From contig DGSO01000011.1 in assembly GCA_002393945.1 (NCBI GenBank), positions 62,001-126,000 on the forward strand: a stretch of DNA of 64,000 nucleotides, read 5' to 3'. The stretch is from Bacteroidales bacterium UBA4360. GTDB lineage: Bacteria > Bacteroidota > Bacteroidia > Bacteroidales > UBA932. Below the pieces are notes generated by a model. It did no database searches. It was not told the DNA's origin and saw nothing but the letters and a program-made list of their open reading frames with translations. The first letter of the stretch is position 1. Each line of letters begins with the position of its first letter. Positions 24,626 to 34,100 of the stretch are shown in pieces. Position numbers and translations under genes: made by a program.

Positions 24626-25906
24626 ATGAAAAAGTTACTTTATTTTGCTGCTGCAGCGGCACTTGTCATGGGTGCGGCTGCATGTAACAGAACCAGCGTA
24701 AACGAGCAGGGGCTCGTAGACAACGGCGGCAAGAAACTCACGCCCGACGAGCAGAAGTCCAAGATAGAAGAAACGGCAGATGCTCTCATGACAGACCTCG
24801 ACCTAAAGGTATGGCAGAGCGATTATGACCTTGTGAACTCCACAATCCGGGAAATGGAAGACAAGGATGTGGATGCCAGTGTCATCGAGGAGCATCTGAC
24901 TGCCATTGTGAATACCTGGACCACCATGACAGGAGAGGAGCCTGCAGTCGTATACACGCATGTGGCCCATCTTTCCCAACTCACCGGTCATTTCACCGAG
25001 AATGCAGACGGCGGTTTTGACTATGAGGCTGCAAACGACCTTGCCATAACCATCTTCTCCGGCAACAAGACCATCACCGCAACCGCTTCCGTAAAGGACA
25101 GGGATGAAAAGGTCCTCCTGAATGCATCGTTCAGCAACGGTGTCGATGCCAGCGGCAACCAGTACCACAGCGGCGACTACACCTACGCCTATGTTCCCGA
25201 AAAGGCAAATCTCGCCATTGCAGTAGACGGCAGCAGTCTTGCATCCCTCGAGATAAGGCTCAACTATACCGATGTGGACCAGAACGGCGAGGCCGACCAG
25301 AACGACAAGCTTGACCTCGGCTACACCATGACCGTGGGCGCATACACCTTCTCCATCGACCAGGCCGAATATGCAACGGACAACGCAAGCGTGGCCCTGA
25401 CCTTCAGCAAGGACGGCAAAAAGGTGCTTTCCGTCGATGCAAAAGCCGCCGCAAGGATTGAGGAAATCCAGTATGGCAACGACGCCCGCAAGGAGTTCGT
25501 CCCCGTCTCTGCCGATGTGAAGGTAGACCTCGAAGGCAAGATCCAGCTCTCCGGAAGCCTTCCCAGCTACGATGTCCTTATCGCTGCCGAAGAAGACATG
25601 AACAAGGCTTCTGCAAGCCTGGACTATGAGGCCTTCAAGACAGCCCTTGACAAGTTCGAGAAGAGCTTCGGCATCGGCCTTTACTATGACGGAACCAGCA
25701 ACCTCCAGGCAACGCTTGGCTTTGAGCCGATGAACGAGGCCGGTTTTAATGCAATCCCCGTAATCCGCTTCCTTGACGGCACCACAGTGGGTGTGGAGGA
25801 GTATTTCTCCGAGCAGAACTTCGGTTCCCTCATGCAGAGGATCGCGGAGTGGGGCAACGGCATCGCCAACTACCTTGGACTCATGGACAAAGAGCCCGTC
25901 AAGTAG
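24626..25906 (+). CDS. Lipoprotein of unknown function
   Basis: 426 residues with a classic lipoprotein signal (MKKLLYFAAAAALVMG then AAC), so it is probably attached to the outer membrane. The body is acidic and alternating, consistent with beta-structure. It shows repeated strands such as NLAIAVDGSSLASLEIRLNY and ADVKVDLEGKIQLSGSLPSY. I do not recognise a family. It is directly followed, after 3 nt, by a TonB-dependent receptor and a DUF4249 lipoprotein, so it may be part of the same uptake system. The start opens the signal peptide; an upstream in-frame ATG would put charged residues before it. Confidence 0.75.
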   Translation: MKKLLYFAAAAALVMGAAACNRTSVNEQGLVDNGGKKLTPDEQKSKIEETADALMTDLDLKVWQSDYDLVNSTIREMEDKDVDASVIEEHLTAIVNTWTTMTGEEPAVVYTHVAHLSQLTGHFTENADGGFDYEAANDLAITIFSGNKTITATASVKDRDEKVLLNASFSNGVDASGNQYHSGDYTYAYVPEKANLAIAVDGSSLASLEIRLNYTDVDQNGEADQNDKLDLGYTMTVGAYTFSIDQAEYATDNASVALTFSKDGKKVLSVDAKAAARIEEIQYGNDARKEFVPVSADVKVDLEGKIQLSGSLPSYDVLIAAEEDMNKASASLDYEAFKTALDKFEKSFGIGLYYDGTSNLQATLGFEPMNEAGFNAIPVIRFLDGTTVGVEEYFSEQNFGSLMQRIAEWGNGIANYLGLMDKEPVK

Positions 25907-25909
25907 TAA

Positions 25910-27907
25910 TTGCGCATAGAGAAGCGCATACAGACAGTAATCTGGTCTGTGCTCATGCTCTCCGCCGTGGGGGCAAAGGCACAGACCGATTCATTGTATC
26001 TGGACTCTACCACAATCACGGCCAGAAAGAACACTTCCGCCGTTGCCATAACCTCGAAGGGGGTGAGCCTTGACGTAGAGAAAATCAAGTACCTTCCGTC
26101 ACTTTTCGGTAACGGAGACCCGCTTGGCTTTGCGCATTACCTGCCTTCCATGACCGCCCAGACAGAGCTGGAAAACGGCCTGTACATACAGGGGAGCGAG
26201 CATTCGCAGAACATGGTCTCCTCCGGCGGCGTGCCGATATACGGCGCGGCTCACCTACTTGGCATCTTCTCCGTCTTCAACCCGTCCCACTACCGGAAGA
26301 TGGAGTACTCTACCTGGACGCCGTGGGCGAACCGCCTTGGCGGAAGCATCGACATGCCGCTGCCGGACAGCCTGAGGACGGTGACGTCTGGGGAGGTATC
26401 GGCAGGACTGATGAGTGCGCAGGGGACGCTGAGGGTGCCGATGGGAAGGAAGGCGTGGGCGGGGATATCGGCCCGGAGGTCCTACATGAACATGCTGTAC
26501 GGGCGGTTCCTGACGATGAACGACGCCTCGGGGGAGAGCGAAGGCACGGCTGTTCGCTACGGGTTCACCGACCTGAACCTGACGGTGATGTGGGAGCCGT
26601 CGGCAGAGGACAGGGTGTGGCTGGACGCATACTGGGGGAACGACGCCATGGACGGAGGCGAAAGCTTCTACTCCGTTAACGCGAAGGCCGGGTGGCAGAA
26701 CGGGATGGCGGCCCTTCACTGGAAGCACGGCGGCCTTGAGCAATCGGCCTACTGGACGGGCTACAGCCTGGATTTCAATGCCGATTGGGGAGGCGTGAGC
26801 GCAGCCATGCCGTCCTGGCTCTGGAGCGCCGGTTACCGGGCACGGTACAAGACCGGAGACGTGACGCTGTCTGCCGAAAGCATCCACCATGAGGCGCAGC
26901 CGCAGAACCCTTCGGTGAGCGGCGGATATGCCGTGGACATCGAACCGGAACCGCTGCAGCGTGCGTGGGAAAACACCCTTGCAGTGCGCTGGGGCCATGA
27001 ATGGGACCACCTGCAGCTGGAGGCGGGGCTCAAAGGCAGCCTCTACCTGAGTCCGGAAAAGGAGTGGTTCCACGGACTGGACCCTTACGTCAGGATAGGG
27101 TGGAACATGCACCGGGGCGGAGTGCTCAGCGCGCGCCTTCAGATGCAGCACCAGTACCTTTTCAGAACCGGCATGACAGACATGGCCATGCCCACGGAAT
27201 TCTGGCTCCTCGCGGGCCGATACTCCAGGCCCCAGACATCCAAAAGCGTGTCGATTGGCTATCGGCTGCCCTTCGGCCAGGGCGCCTGGACCTTTGAGAC
27301 GGAGGCCTACTACCGCCTTCTGGACGGCCAGATCGAATACAAGGGCAACCTCATGGACTTCGTGAACGGCGGATACTCGCTGGAGGACCAGCTGCTTAAA
27401 GGAAGCGGCCGGGCCTTTGGCGTGAACCTGCAGCTCTCACGCCACAGCGGGGCGTTCACAGGCTGGGTCGCTTATGCATACGGCAGGAGCCTGAGAAGCT
27501 TCGGCGGGGTGGAATACCCATCGGCCCACGAGAGGCTGCACGAGCTGGACGCCGTCCTTTCCTGGGACCTGGGCCGATGGACCGTGGGCCTCACCTCCAT
27601 CCTTGCAACGGGCCTGCCATTCACCGCCACGGAGCACCTCTACCTCATAGGGCAGAAGATAATTGCGGGGTACGGGCCGCATAACGGCAGGCGCATGAAA
27701 ACGTACTTCAGGACAGACCTTTCAGTGAATTACTGGCTAAAGCCGCAGCGCTCCGGGCTCAATCTCTCTGTCTACAACATAAGCGGCGTCCCCAACGAAA
27801 TGTACTACCATGTCTGGCTCAACTACGAAAAGAGGGAAGTCTCCTACGGCAGCGTTAAGATGAACCTCCGTTTCATGCCCACGGTGAGCTATTTCTGCAA
27901 ATTCTGA
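25910..27907 (+). CDS. TonB-dependent outer-membrane receptor
   Basis: 665 residues. After a signal peptide (MRIEKRIQTVIWSVLMLS…AKAQ) comes a plug-like region (TTITARKNT … LPSLFGNGDPLGFAHYLPSM … GLYIQGSEHSQNMVSSGGVPIY) and a barrel of alternating aromatic strands ending in a terminal Phe (SYFCKF), typical of outer-membrane barrels. It lacks the N-terminal carboxypeptidase-like domain of SusC receptors. The start codon appears to be TTG: it gives an ideal signal peptide n-region and directly follows two stop codons. It overlaps the DUF4249 gene by ATGA. The substrate is unknown. Confidence 0.88.
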   Translation: MRIEKRIQTVIWSVLMLSAVGAKAQTDSLYLDSTTITARKNTSAVAITSKGVSLDVEKIKYLPSLFGNGDPLGFAHYLPSMTAQTELENGLYIQGSEHSQNMVSSGGVPIYGAAHLLGIFSVFNPSHYRKMEYSTWTPWANRLGGSIDMPLPDSLRTVTSGEVSAGLMSAQGTLRVPMGRKAWAGISARRSYMNMLYGRFLTMNDASGESEGTAVRYGFTDLNLTVMWEPSAEDRVWLDAYWGNDAMDGGESFYSVNAKAGWQNGMAALHWKHGGLEQSAYWTGYSLDFNADWGGVSAAMPSWLWSAGYRARYKTGDVTLSAESIHHEAQPQNPSVSGGYAVDIEPEPLQRAWENTLAVRWGHEWDHLQLEAGLKGSLYLSPEKEWFHGLDPYVRIGWNMHRGGVLSARLQMQHQYLFRTGMTDMAMPTEFWLLAGRYSRPQTSKSVSIGYRLPFGQGAWTFETEAYYRLLDGQIEYKGNLMDFVNGGYSLEDQLLKGSGRAFGVNLQLSRHSGAFTGWVAYAYGRSLRSFGGVEYPSAHERLHELDAVLSWDLGRWTVGLTSILATGLPFTATEHLYLIGQKIIAGYGPHNGRRMKTYFRTDLSVNYWLKPQRSGLNLSVYNISGVPNEMYYHVWLNYEKREVSYGSVKMNLRFMPTVSYFCKF

Positions 27908-28728
27908 TGAAAAGAGCGCTTATCATACTTATGGCTTTGGGACTTGCCGCCTGCAGCAGGGACGGGGCCGACGTGCCCGAAAAGCTGGTCGTCGAAGGCT
28001 GGATAGAGGAAGGGAAGGCGCCGGTGGTGTACGTGACCACCAGCCTTGTGCCAAAGGAGGTGCCGGAGTCGCTGGAGGATATCGGCACGCATGTGGTGCG
28101 CTGGGCGAAGGTCACAATCTCTGACGGCGATGAGGAGGTAGTCCTTACCGGAACGGCCTCCAAGCGCTTCTATCCGCCTTTTGCATATACTACCGGGCGC
28201 ATGACGGGCGTTGCAGGGAAGACCTATCGGCTCACGGTGGATTACAGCGGGGTGCATGCGGAGGCATCGGCAACGGTGCCGGCGTCGAAGGAACTGACTT
28301 CCTGCGTGGCCGAAAAGCAGCCGAACGGGAAGTACTGCATCAAGGCGGCCTTCGAGGATGACCCCGACACGGAGGATTACTACCGCTTCTTCCACAGGAT
28401 AGAGAAGGTGGACAGCACCTTCCTCCCGTCCCCGCTCGCATACATGGACGACAGCGTCCAGGAGGCCATCCTGCTGCCCGGAAAGGGCATTTCCCGTGCC
28501 GATGAGCGCGGCGGCGGCTTCCTCTCCGGCGACCGCGTCCAGGTGAAATTCTGCACCATGGACAAAGGCATGTACACCTTCTGGAAGGCATTCGAAGAGC
28601 AGGCATACCTTGCCGGCGTCCCCGTTTTCACCCTTGACGGAAACCTTCCCGGAAATGTTCACGGAGAGCGCGCAACCGGCTATTTCGCCGGCTACGGCTG
28701 TACCGTCTACGATGTGGAAATCCCGTAA
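27907..28728 (+). CDS. DUF4249-like lipoprotein, partner of the TonB receptor
   Basis: 273 residues with lipobox LAAC (Cys16). The layout matches DUF4249 proteins: an early KLVVEGWIEEGKAPVVYVT strand, a Gly/Asp loop around DGDEEVVLTG, the KTYRLTVDYSGVHAEASATVP segment, and the GYFAGYG ending. DUF4249 lipoproteins are typically encoded directly after TonB receptors without SusD and are presumed to sit over the barrel. The ATG overlaps the receptor stop (ATGA), indicating translational coupling. Confidence 0.8.
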   Translation: MKRALIILMALGLAACSRDGADVPEKLVVEGWIEEGKAPVVYVTTSLVPKEVPESLEDIGTHVVRWAKVTISDGDEEVVLTGTASKRFYPPFAYTTGRMTGVAGKTYRLTVDYSGVHAEASATVPASKELTSCVAEKQPNGKYCIKAAFEDDPDTEDYYRFFHRIEKVDSTFLPSPLAYMDDSVQEAILLPGKGISRADERGGGFLSGDRVQVKFCTMDKGMYTFWKAFEEQAYLAGVPVFTLDGNLPGNVHGERATGYFAGYGCTVYDVEIP

Positions 28729-28736
28729 ATTATGCG

Positions 28737-28744
28737 TATCTTTG
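28737..28744 (+). promoter_or_regulatory. -7 box of the DUF3737 gene
   Basis: TATCTTTG ends 8 nt before the ATG at 28753, implying a leader of only a few nucleotides. Confidence 0.55.
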
Positions 28745-28752
28745 TCTTTGCT

Positions 28753-29592
28753 ATGGAAATCATCAAAGACAAGTATTTTGAAGGAGAGAGGCCGCTGTAT
28801 TGCAAGCACGGACTGTATCTCGAAAATGTGAAGATAGGCCCGGGCGAGTCTTCCATCAAGGAAGGTTCTGACATTGAGGCCGTTAATTGTGAATTTGCCG
28901 GTAAATATCCGTTCTGGGAATGCGACCGTTTCACGGTGCGCGGCTGCGTTTTCCGTGAGGGGGCGCGCGCTGCGCTGTGGTACACGCGCGGCTGCAAGAT
29001 GTATGACACGCTGGTCGAGGCGCCCAAAATGTTCAGGCGCATTTCCGATGTGTATCTTGAGAACGTAAAGATTCCGAATGCGCTGGAAACGTTCTGGGAC
29101 TGCTCGGACGTGGTTCTTCGCAATGTGGAGGCTGCAGAGGCCAACTACATCTTCATGCATACCACGGGGATTGATGTCGACGGACTCAAGCTTCAAGGAA
29201 ATTATTCATTCCAGTATGCAAAGGACGTGGTGATAAGGAACTCCATCCTTGACACCAAGGACGCATTCTGGGAGAGCGAAAACGTGACGGTATACGATTC
29301 TGAGATTCGCGGAGAGTTCCTCGGCTGGTATTCGAAGGGCCTGAAGCTGGTTCGCTGCACTATCGGCGGCACACAGCCGCTCTGCTACTGCGACGACCTT
29401 GTGCTCGAAGACTGCGTGATAGAACCTTCCGGAGACCTTGCCTTCGAGTACTCTTCGGTTGAGGCAACCATCCGCGGCGGAGTGACTTCCGTGAAGAACC
29501 CCCGCAGCGGCCATATCAAGGCCGATTCCATCGGCGAGGTAATCATTGACGAAAACATCAAAAAACCCGGAAACTGTGAAATACAATTTTGA
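28753..29592 (+). CDS. DUF3737 family right-handed beta-helix protein
   Basis: 279 residues, cytoplasmic (no signal). The sequence is a run of short repeats of the form (D/N)C-x-F … V-x-x-C/S-x-F (for example EAVNCEFAGKYPFWECDRFTVRGCVF), as in beta-helix DUF3737 proteins, whose N-terminal MEIIKDKYFEGERPLY is also typical. Function is not established. Start MEIIK is chosen by family N-terminus and promoter position. It overlaps the next gene, a PatB-like lyase, by 17 nt, which supports translational coupling. Confidence 0.8.
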   Translation: MEIIKDKYFEGERPLYCKHGLYLENVKIGPGESSIKEGSDIEAVNCEFAGKYPFWECDRFTVRGCVFREGARAALWYTRGCKMYDTLVEAPKMFRRISDVYLENVKIPNALETFWDCSDVVLRNVEAAEANYIFMHTTGIDVDGLKLQGNYSFQYAKDVVIRNSILDTKDAFWESENVTVYDSEIRGEFLGWYSKGLKLVRCTIGGTQPLCYCDDLVLEDCVIEPSGDLAFEYSSVEATIRGGVTSVKNPRSGHIKADSIGEVIIDENIKKPGNCEIQF

Positions 29593-31012
29593 CGAGATAG
29601 TGTCCCGCTGGGGCACGGAAAGCGTAAAGTGGGACATGTGCGAGCGCGGCGTTCTGCCGATGTGGGTGGCCGACATGGACTTCAAGGCCGCACCTGCAAT
29701 ACGTGAAGCGCTGCAGAAGAGGCTGGACCATGGCATCTTCGGTTACGAACTTGTGCCGGATGACTATTTCACGGTGCAGGACGAGTGGTTCTCTTCGCGC
29801 CATGGCTGGAGCGGTCTCACCCGTGAGACGGTACTCCCCACCACCGGAGTCATCGCCGCTTACTCTGCTGCAATCAAGGCCATGACCGTTCCCGGCGACA
29901 AGGTCATTGTGTTCACCCCCTGCTACAACGCCTTCTTCCCCGCAATAAGGAACAACAAGTGCGTGCAGCTGGACTGCCCGCTTCATTATGAAAACGGCCT
30001 CTGGAGTATAGACTGGGCCGATTTCGAGGCCAAGGCTTCCGAGGCCCGCGTGCTTCTTTTCTGCAACCCTCACAACCCTGTGGGAAGGGTGTGGACACGT
30101 TCTGAGCTTGAGCGCGTCGGTGAGATCTGCCTCCGTAACAACGTGTTTGTGGTTTCCGACGAGATTCACTGCGAGCTCACGTTCCCGGGACATGACTACA
30201 CGCCGTGGGCTACGCTTCCTTCGGAGATGGTTGAGGCGTCGGTCACCTGCTACTCTCCTACCAAGCCGTTCAATATTGCAGGCATACAGATTGCCAACAT
30301 CTATGCTGCCGATGCCGAAGTGTTCAAGAAGATGGACAGGGCAATCAACGACAACGAGTGCTGTGACGTGAATGTGTTCGGAGTCACGGCCCTGAAGGCC
30401 GCATACGGCGCTTCCGGCGAGTGGCTGGATGAGCTCCGTGCATATCTGTACGAGAATGCCCGCACTGTATACTGCTTCCTGGAAGACGAGCTTCCGCAGG
30501 TAGTTGCCAGCCCGCTTGAGGGTACGTATCTCATGTGGCTGGATTTCAGCAGGCTGTTCCAGGTGAAGGAAGGGCTGAGTGAAGCCCTTGGCGAGTTCCT
30601 CGAACACGACTGCGGCCTCAAGCTGTCTGTGGGCACGATATATGGCCCTGTTGGAGAAGGCTTCATGCGCCTTAACATAGCCTGCCCGCGCAGCGTGCTG
30701 CTGGAAGGCCTCCAGCGCCTTGTGGCCGGCATCCGCTTCCTCCTGAAGCCCCACGGCTGCTGCCACCACGGTGATGGCGAGGGCGGGCACTGCTGCCACC
30801 ACGGCGAAGGCGAGGAGCATGAGTGCTGCCATGGACACGGTGAAGGGCACGGCGAAGGTTGTTGCCATGGTGAAGGTCACGGAGACGGAGAGCACTGCTG
30901 CCACCACGGCGATGGCGAGGAGCATGAATGCTGCCACCACGGCGATGGCGAAGAGCACGAATGCGGCCACCACGGAAGTGGTAGCCGTGAAATGCAAGCA
31001 CCTGAAAATTAG
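29576..31012 (+). CDS. PatB/MalY-type aminotransferase (Cys-S lyase) with His/Cys-rich tail
   Basis: 478 residues, probable GTG start (KYNFDEIVSRWGTESVKWD is the family N-terminus). It is a fold-type I PLP enzyme with NPHNPVGRVW, the cofactor Asp in VSDEIH (D195) and the Schiff-base Lys in SPTKPFNIAG (K230). The MalY/PatB family cleaves cystathionine or cysteine conjugates (C-S lyase). The normal fold ends near residue 390. It is followed by ~80 residues made almost only of His, Cys, Gly and Glu (21 His, 13 Cys; repeats of GDGEEHECCHHG), a likely metal-binding tail. The last eight codons are the left arm of 107-bp element E. Confidence 0.9.
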   Translation: MKYNFDEIVSRWGTESVKWDMCERGVLPMWVADMDFKAAPAIREALQKRLDHGIFGYELVPDDYFTVQDEWFSSRHGWSGLTRETVLPTTGVIAAYSAAIKAMTVPGDKVIVFTPCYNAFFPAIRNNKCVQLDCPLHYENGLWSIDWADFEAKASEARVLLFCNPHNPVGRVWTRSELERVGEICLRNNVFVVSDEIHCELTFPGHDYTPWATLPSEMVEASVTCYSPTKPFNIAGIQIANIYAADAEVFKKMDRAINDNECCDVNVFGVTALKAAYGASGEWLDELRAYLYENARTVYCFLEDELPQVVASPLEGTYLMWLDFSRLFQVKEGLSEALGEFLEHDCGLKLSVGTIYGPVGEGFMRLNIACPRSVLLEGLQRLVAGIRFLLKPHGCCHHGDGEGGHCCHHGEGEEHECCHGHGEGHGEGCCHGEGHGDGEHCCHHGDGEEHECCHHGDGEEHECGHHGSGSREMQAPEN

Positions 31013-31093
31013 ATAGTTAAGTAAAAGGCTCCCGTGGTTTTCCCGGTGAGCCTTTTGGGTAAAATATTGATAGTTAGTTATTTATATTTCACG
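30987..31093. repeat. 107-bp inverted-repeat element, copy E
   Basis: The left arm GTGAAATGCAAG is translated as the end of the aminotransferase, and the right arm is TTATATTTCACG. The central hairpin AAAAGGCTC / GAGCCTTTT spans 31023-31056. It separates the aminotransferase from the A2M gene, whose ATG is 7 nt after the element. Confidence 0.9.
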
Positions 31094-31100
31094 TTCAAGT

Positions 31101-34100
31101 ATGAAAAAACTTCTCGCAGCACTGATACCAGTACTCTTATTGGTTTCTTGCAAGGAGCAGAAGCCGGTCACGCCTTCTGCCGAAGAGTTTGCACAGTATA
31201 TCAAGGCCTATACGGGCGGCATCATCGGTGCCGACGCCACCTTGAGGGTGGAACTCACCGATGATCTGTCGCAGCAGCTGGCGGGGGCCGTTTCCAAGGG
31301 CGCCTCGCTTCCTGTGGACATGTTCACTTTCAAGCCCTCGCTTGAGGGAACCGTAACGTGGGACGGTACCCGCGCCGTGGTGTTCACACCCGCGGCAGGG
31401 GCGCTGGTTCCGGGGGAGAAGTACAGGGTGAGGTTTGATTTGAAGAGATTTCTCGACTTCGCTCGAAATGACAAAGGTAGCGCTCGAAATGACAAAGGTG
31501 GCGCTCGAAATGACAAAGGTGGCAGTGACTTCTTTGAGTATGGATTTACGGTGAATAAGGCTGTGGAGGAGAGTGAAGAGGAGGAGGATATGGGAGCGGG
31601 ATTCCGTGTGAGGAGTGCGAAGCTGGAGGGCAGTTACATTGACGTGAAGTTCAGTGAAGCGCCGCAGAATGCTGCGAAACGCGGATTGGTAGAGCTTGAC
31701 GGAGTTGCAAGGAGCTATGTGCAGGTGATGGACGATGTGGTTCGCGTGCACTTCGAGGGCCGTAAGGGAGACATGACGCTTACGGTTGACAAGGGCGTGA
31801 GGAACGCAGGCGGAGAGCCCCTTGTGCAGGAATTCACCAAGGTCTTCAGGGACGGGGAAGAGAAACCCGCCGTGGAGATTCCCCTGAGCGGGAATATCCT
31901 TCCGGACAAGGACCGTCTCCTGATACCTTTTAAGGCAGTGAACCTAAGTGCCGTTGAGGTGAGAGTGGTCAAGATATATGAGAAGAACGTCCTTATGTTC
32001 CTTCAGGACAACGACCTGTCTGAGCGTTCCAGCATGCGCCGCAGCGGAAGGCTCATCTTCAAGGGAGACATTCCGCTTGAGGCTGAGAACCTTCACAAGT
32101 GGAACAGCCACTGTCTGGACCTCAAGAACATCATTCAGCAGGAGCCCGGGGCAATCTACAGCGTGAGGATAAGCTTCCGCCTGGACCAGAGCCTCTATGG
32201 CGGAAAGGAGCCCATGAGGACCATCTCCACCACCGCCATCACCAAGGCCGACGAGAAGCTCTGGGACGAGCAGAACCCCTGGTACTGGGACAACGACTAT
32301 GACTGGGACGAGTACGACTGGAAGGAATCGGAAGACCCCGAGAAGCCTTCCTACTACATGGATTCCGACAGGTTCCCGTCCGTGAGGATACTGGCATCGG
32401 ACATCGGCCTTGTGGCTGAATATGCGGGCGGGGACGAACTGTGGATTGCGGCGACGGACCTGCTGTCGGCAAAGCCCCTTGGCGGAGTGAGCGTGGAGGC
32501 GTTTGACTTCCAGCTGCAGAGTATCGGCAAGGGAAAAACGGGCGGCGACGGCCTTGCAAAGCTGAATGTGGCACGCAAGCCCTTCGTGGTGGTAGGAAAG
32601 GCCGGGGGAAGCACTTCGTATCTGAAGATGGGCGGTTCGGGCCGTTCGCTGAGCCGTTTCGACGTGGGCGGACAGGTCCTCCAGGAGGGTCTCAAGGCCT
32701 ATATCTACGGTGAGCGCGGCGTCTGGAGACCCGGCGACACCCTGCACCTTGCAGCCATCGTGAACGCCCTTCCGGACGGCCATCCGGCCACCATGGAGGT
32801 CTATACCCCTGCAGGACAGTTCTACGCGAAGTATGTCCGCAGCTGCAGCGACGGCTTCTACTCCTTCGACATCCCCACCGCTGCCGATGACCCCACCGGC
32901 TACTGGAACGCATACCTTAAAATCGGCGGAAGTACCTTCCACAAGACCCTTCACGTAGAGACTGTGAAGCCCAACAGGCTCAAGATATCGGCCGATTATC
33001 CTTCCGTGCTGGAGGCAGGGAAGAGCGTCACCGTGCCCGTGAGCGCACAGTGGCTGAGCGGCGGCGTGGCGGGAGACTGCCCGGTGAATGCCAGGATGAC
33101 GCTCAGAAAGGCTTCCGGGGCCTCTTTCAGGGGCTTCGAGAAGTACACCTTCATAAATCCCGCATCGTCTTTCAAGAGCTCCGAGGCCGAACTTTTCAAG
33201 GGCAGGCTTTCCGGTACCGGCGACCTTAACGCCATAGTGAAACTGCCCGTGGCCGAAGACGCCCCCGGCATGCTGCAGGCGTTTATCGTGACATCGGTCC
33301 AGGAAAACGGCGGCGACGAGAGCTTCACCACTGCAACGGTGCCGTTCTCTCCCTTCAGCGCCTATGTGGGCATAAACGTTCCTGAAGGGGACTACCTTGA
33401 AACCGACAAGGACCAGCCCATACGCATTGCCGTGGTGGATGCCGCAGGAAAGCGCGTGAAAGGCCACAAACTGGAATATGCAATATACAAGACCGGCTGG
33501 AACTGGTGGTGGGAGAGTCCCCTCGGAGACCTTGACACCTGGATTGCCGGCTCTTCCGTAGAGAAAATCGACTCCGGCACCCTTACTTCCGGTTCTGCCG
33601 ATGCAACCGTCACCCTGCGTGTAAACTACCCTGACTGGGGACGCTACATGATACTGGTGCGGGACGTCACTTCCGGCCACGTGAGCGGCCGTGCGGTTAC
33701 CGTGGACTGGCCCGACTACCGCGGCCGTGCCGACAGGCGCGACCCCGAATCGGCCACCATGCTCACCTTCTCTACCGACAAGACTTCCTACAAGGTAGGG
33801 GAGAAGGCAACCGTGTATATTCCTGCCTCAGAGGGCTCCCAGGCCCTGGTTTCGCTGGAGAACGGCTCCCGCGTACTGGACCGCAAGTGGGTGGCGCTTT
33901 CCGGAAAGGATACGCCCTGGAGCTTCACGGTTACCGCGGAAATGGCTCCTAACTTCTACGTGCACGTGACGCTGGTGCGTCCTTACAGCGCTACTGCAGG
34001 AGCCCAGCCCATAAGGCTTTACGGCGTGCAGCGCGTGGGCGTGGAGAATCCCGCCTCCCATCTGGAACCGGTGATTGAGCTTCCCAAGGTCCTGAGGCCG

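Noticed and set aside
29574..29587. Sixth half-copy of the 107-bp element (GTGAAATACAA)
   Set aside because: It is the start of the aminotransferase (KYNFDE), a conserved protein sequence; no hairpin or right arm lies at the required distance.
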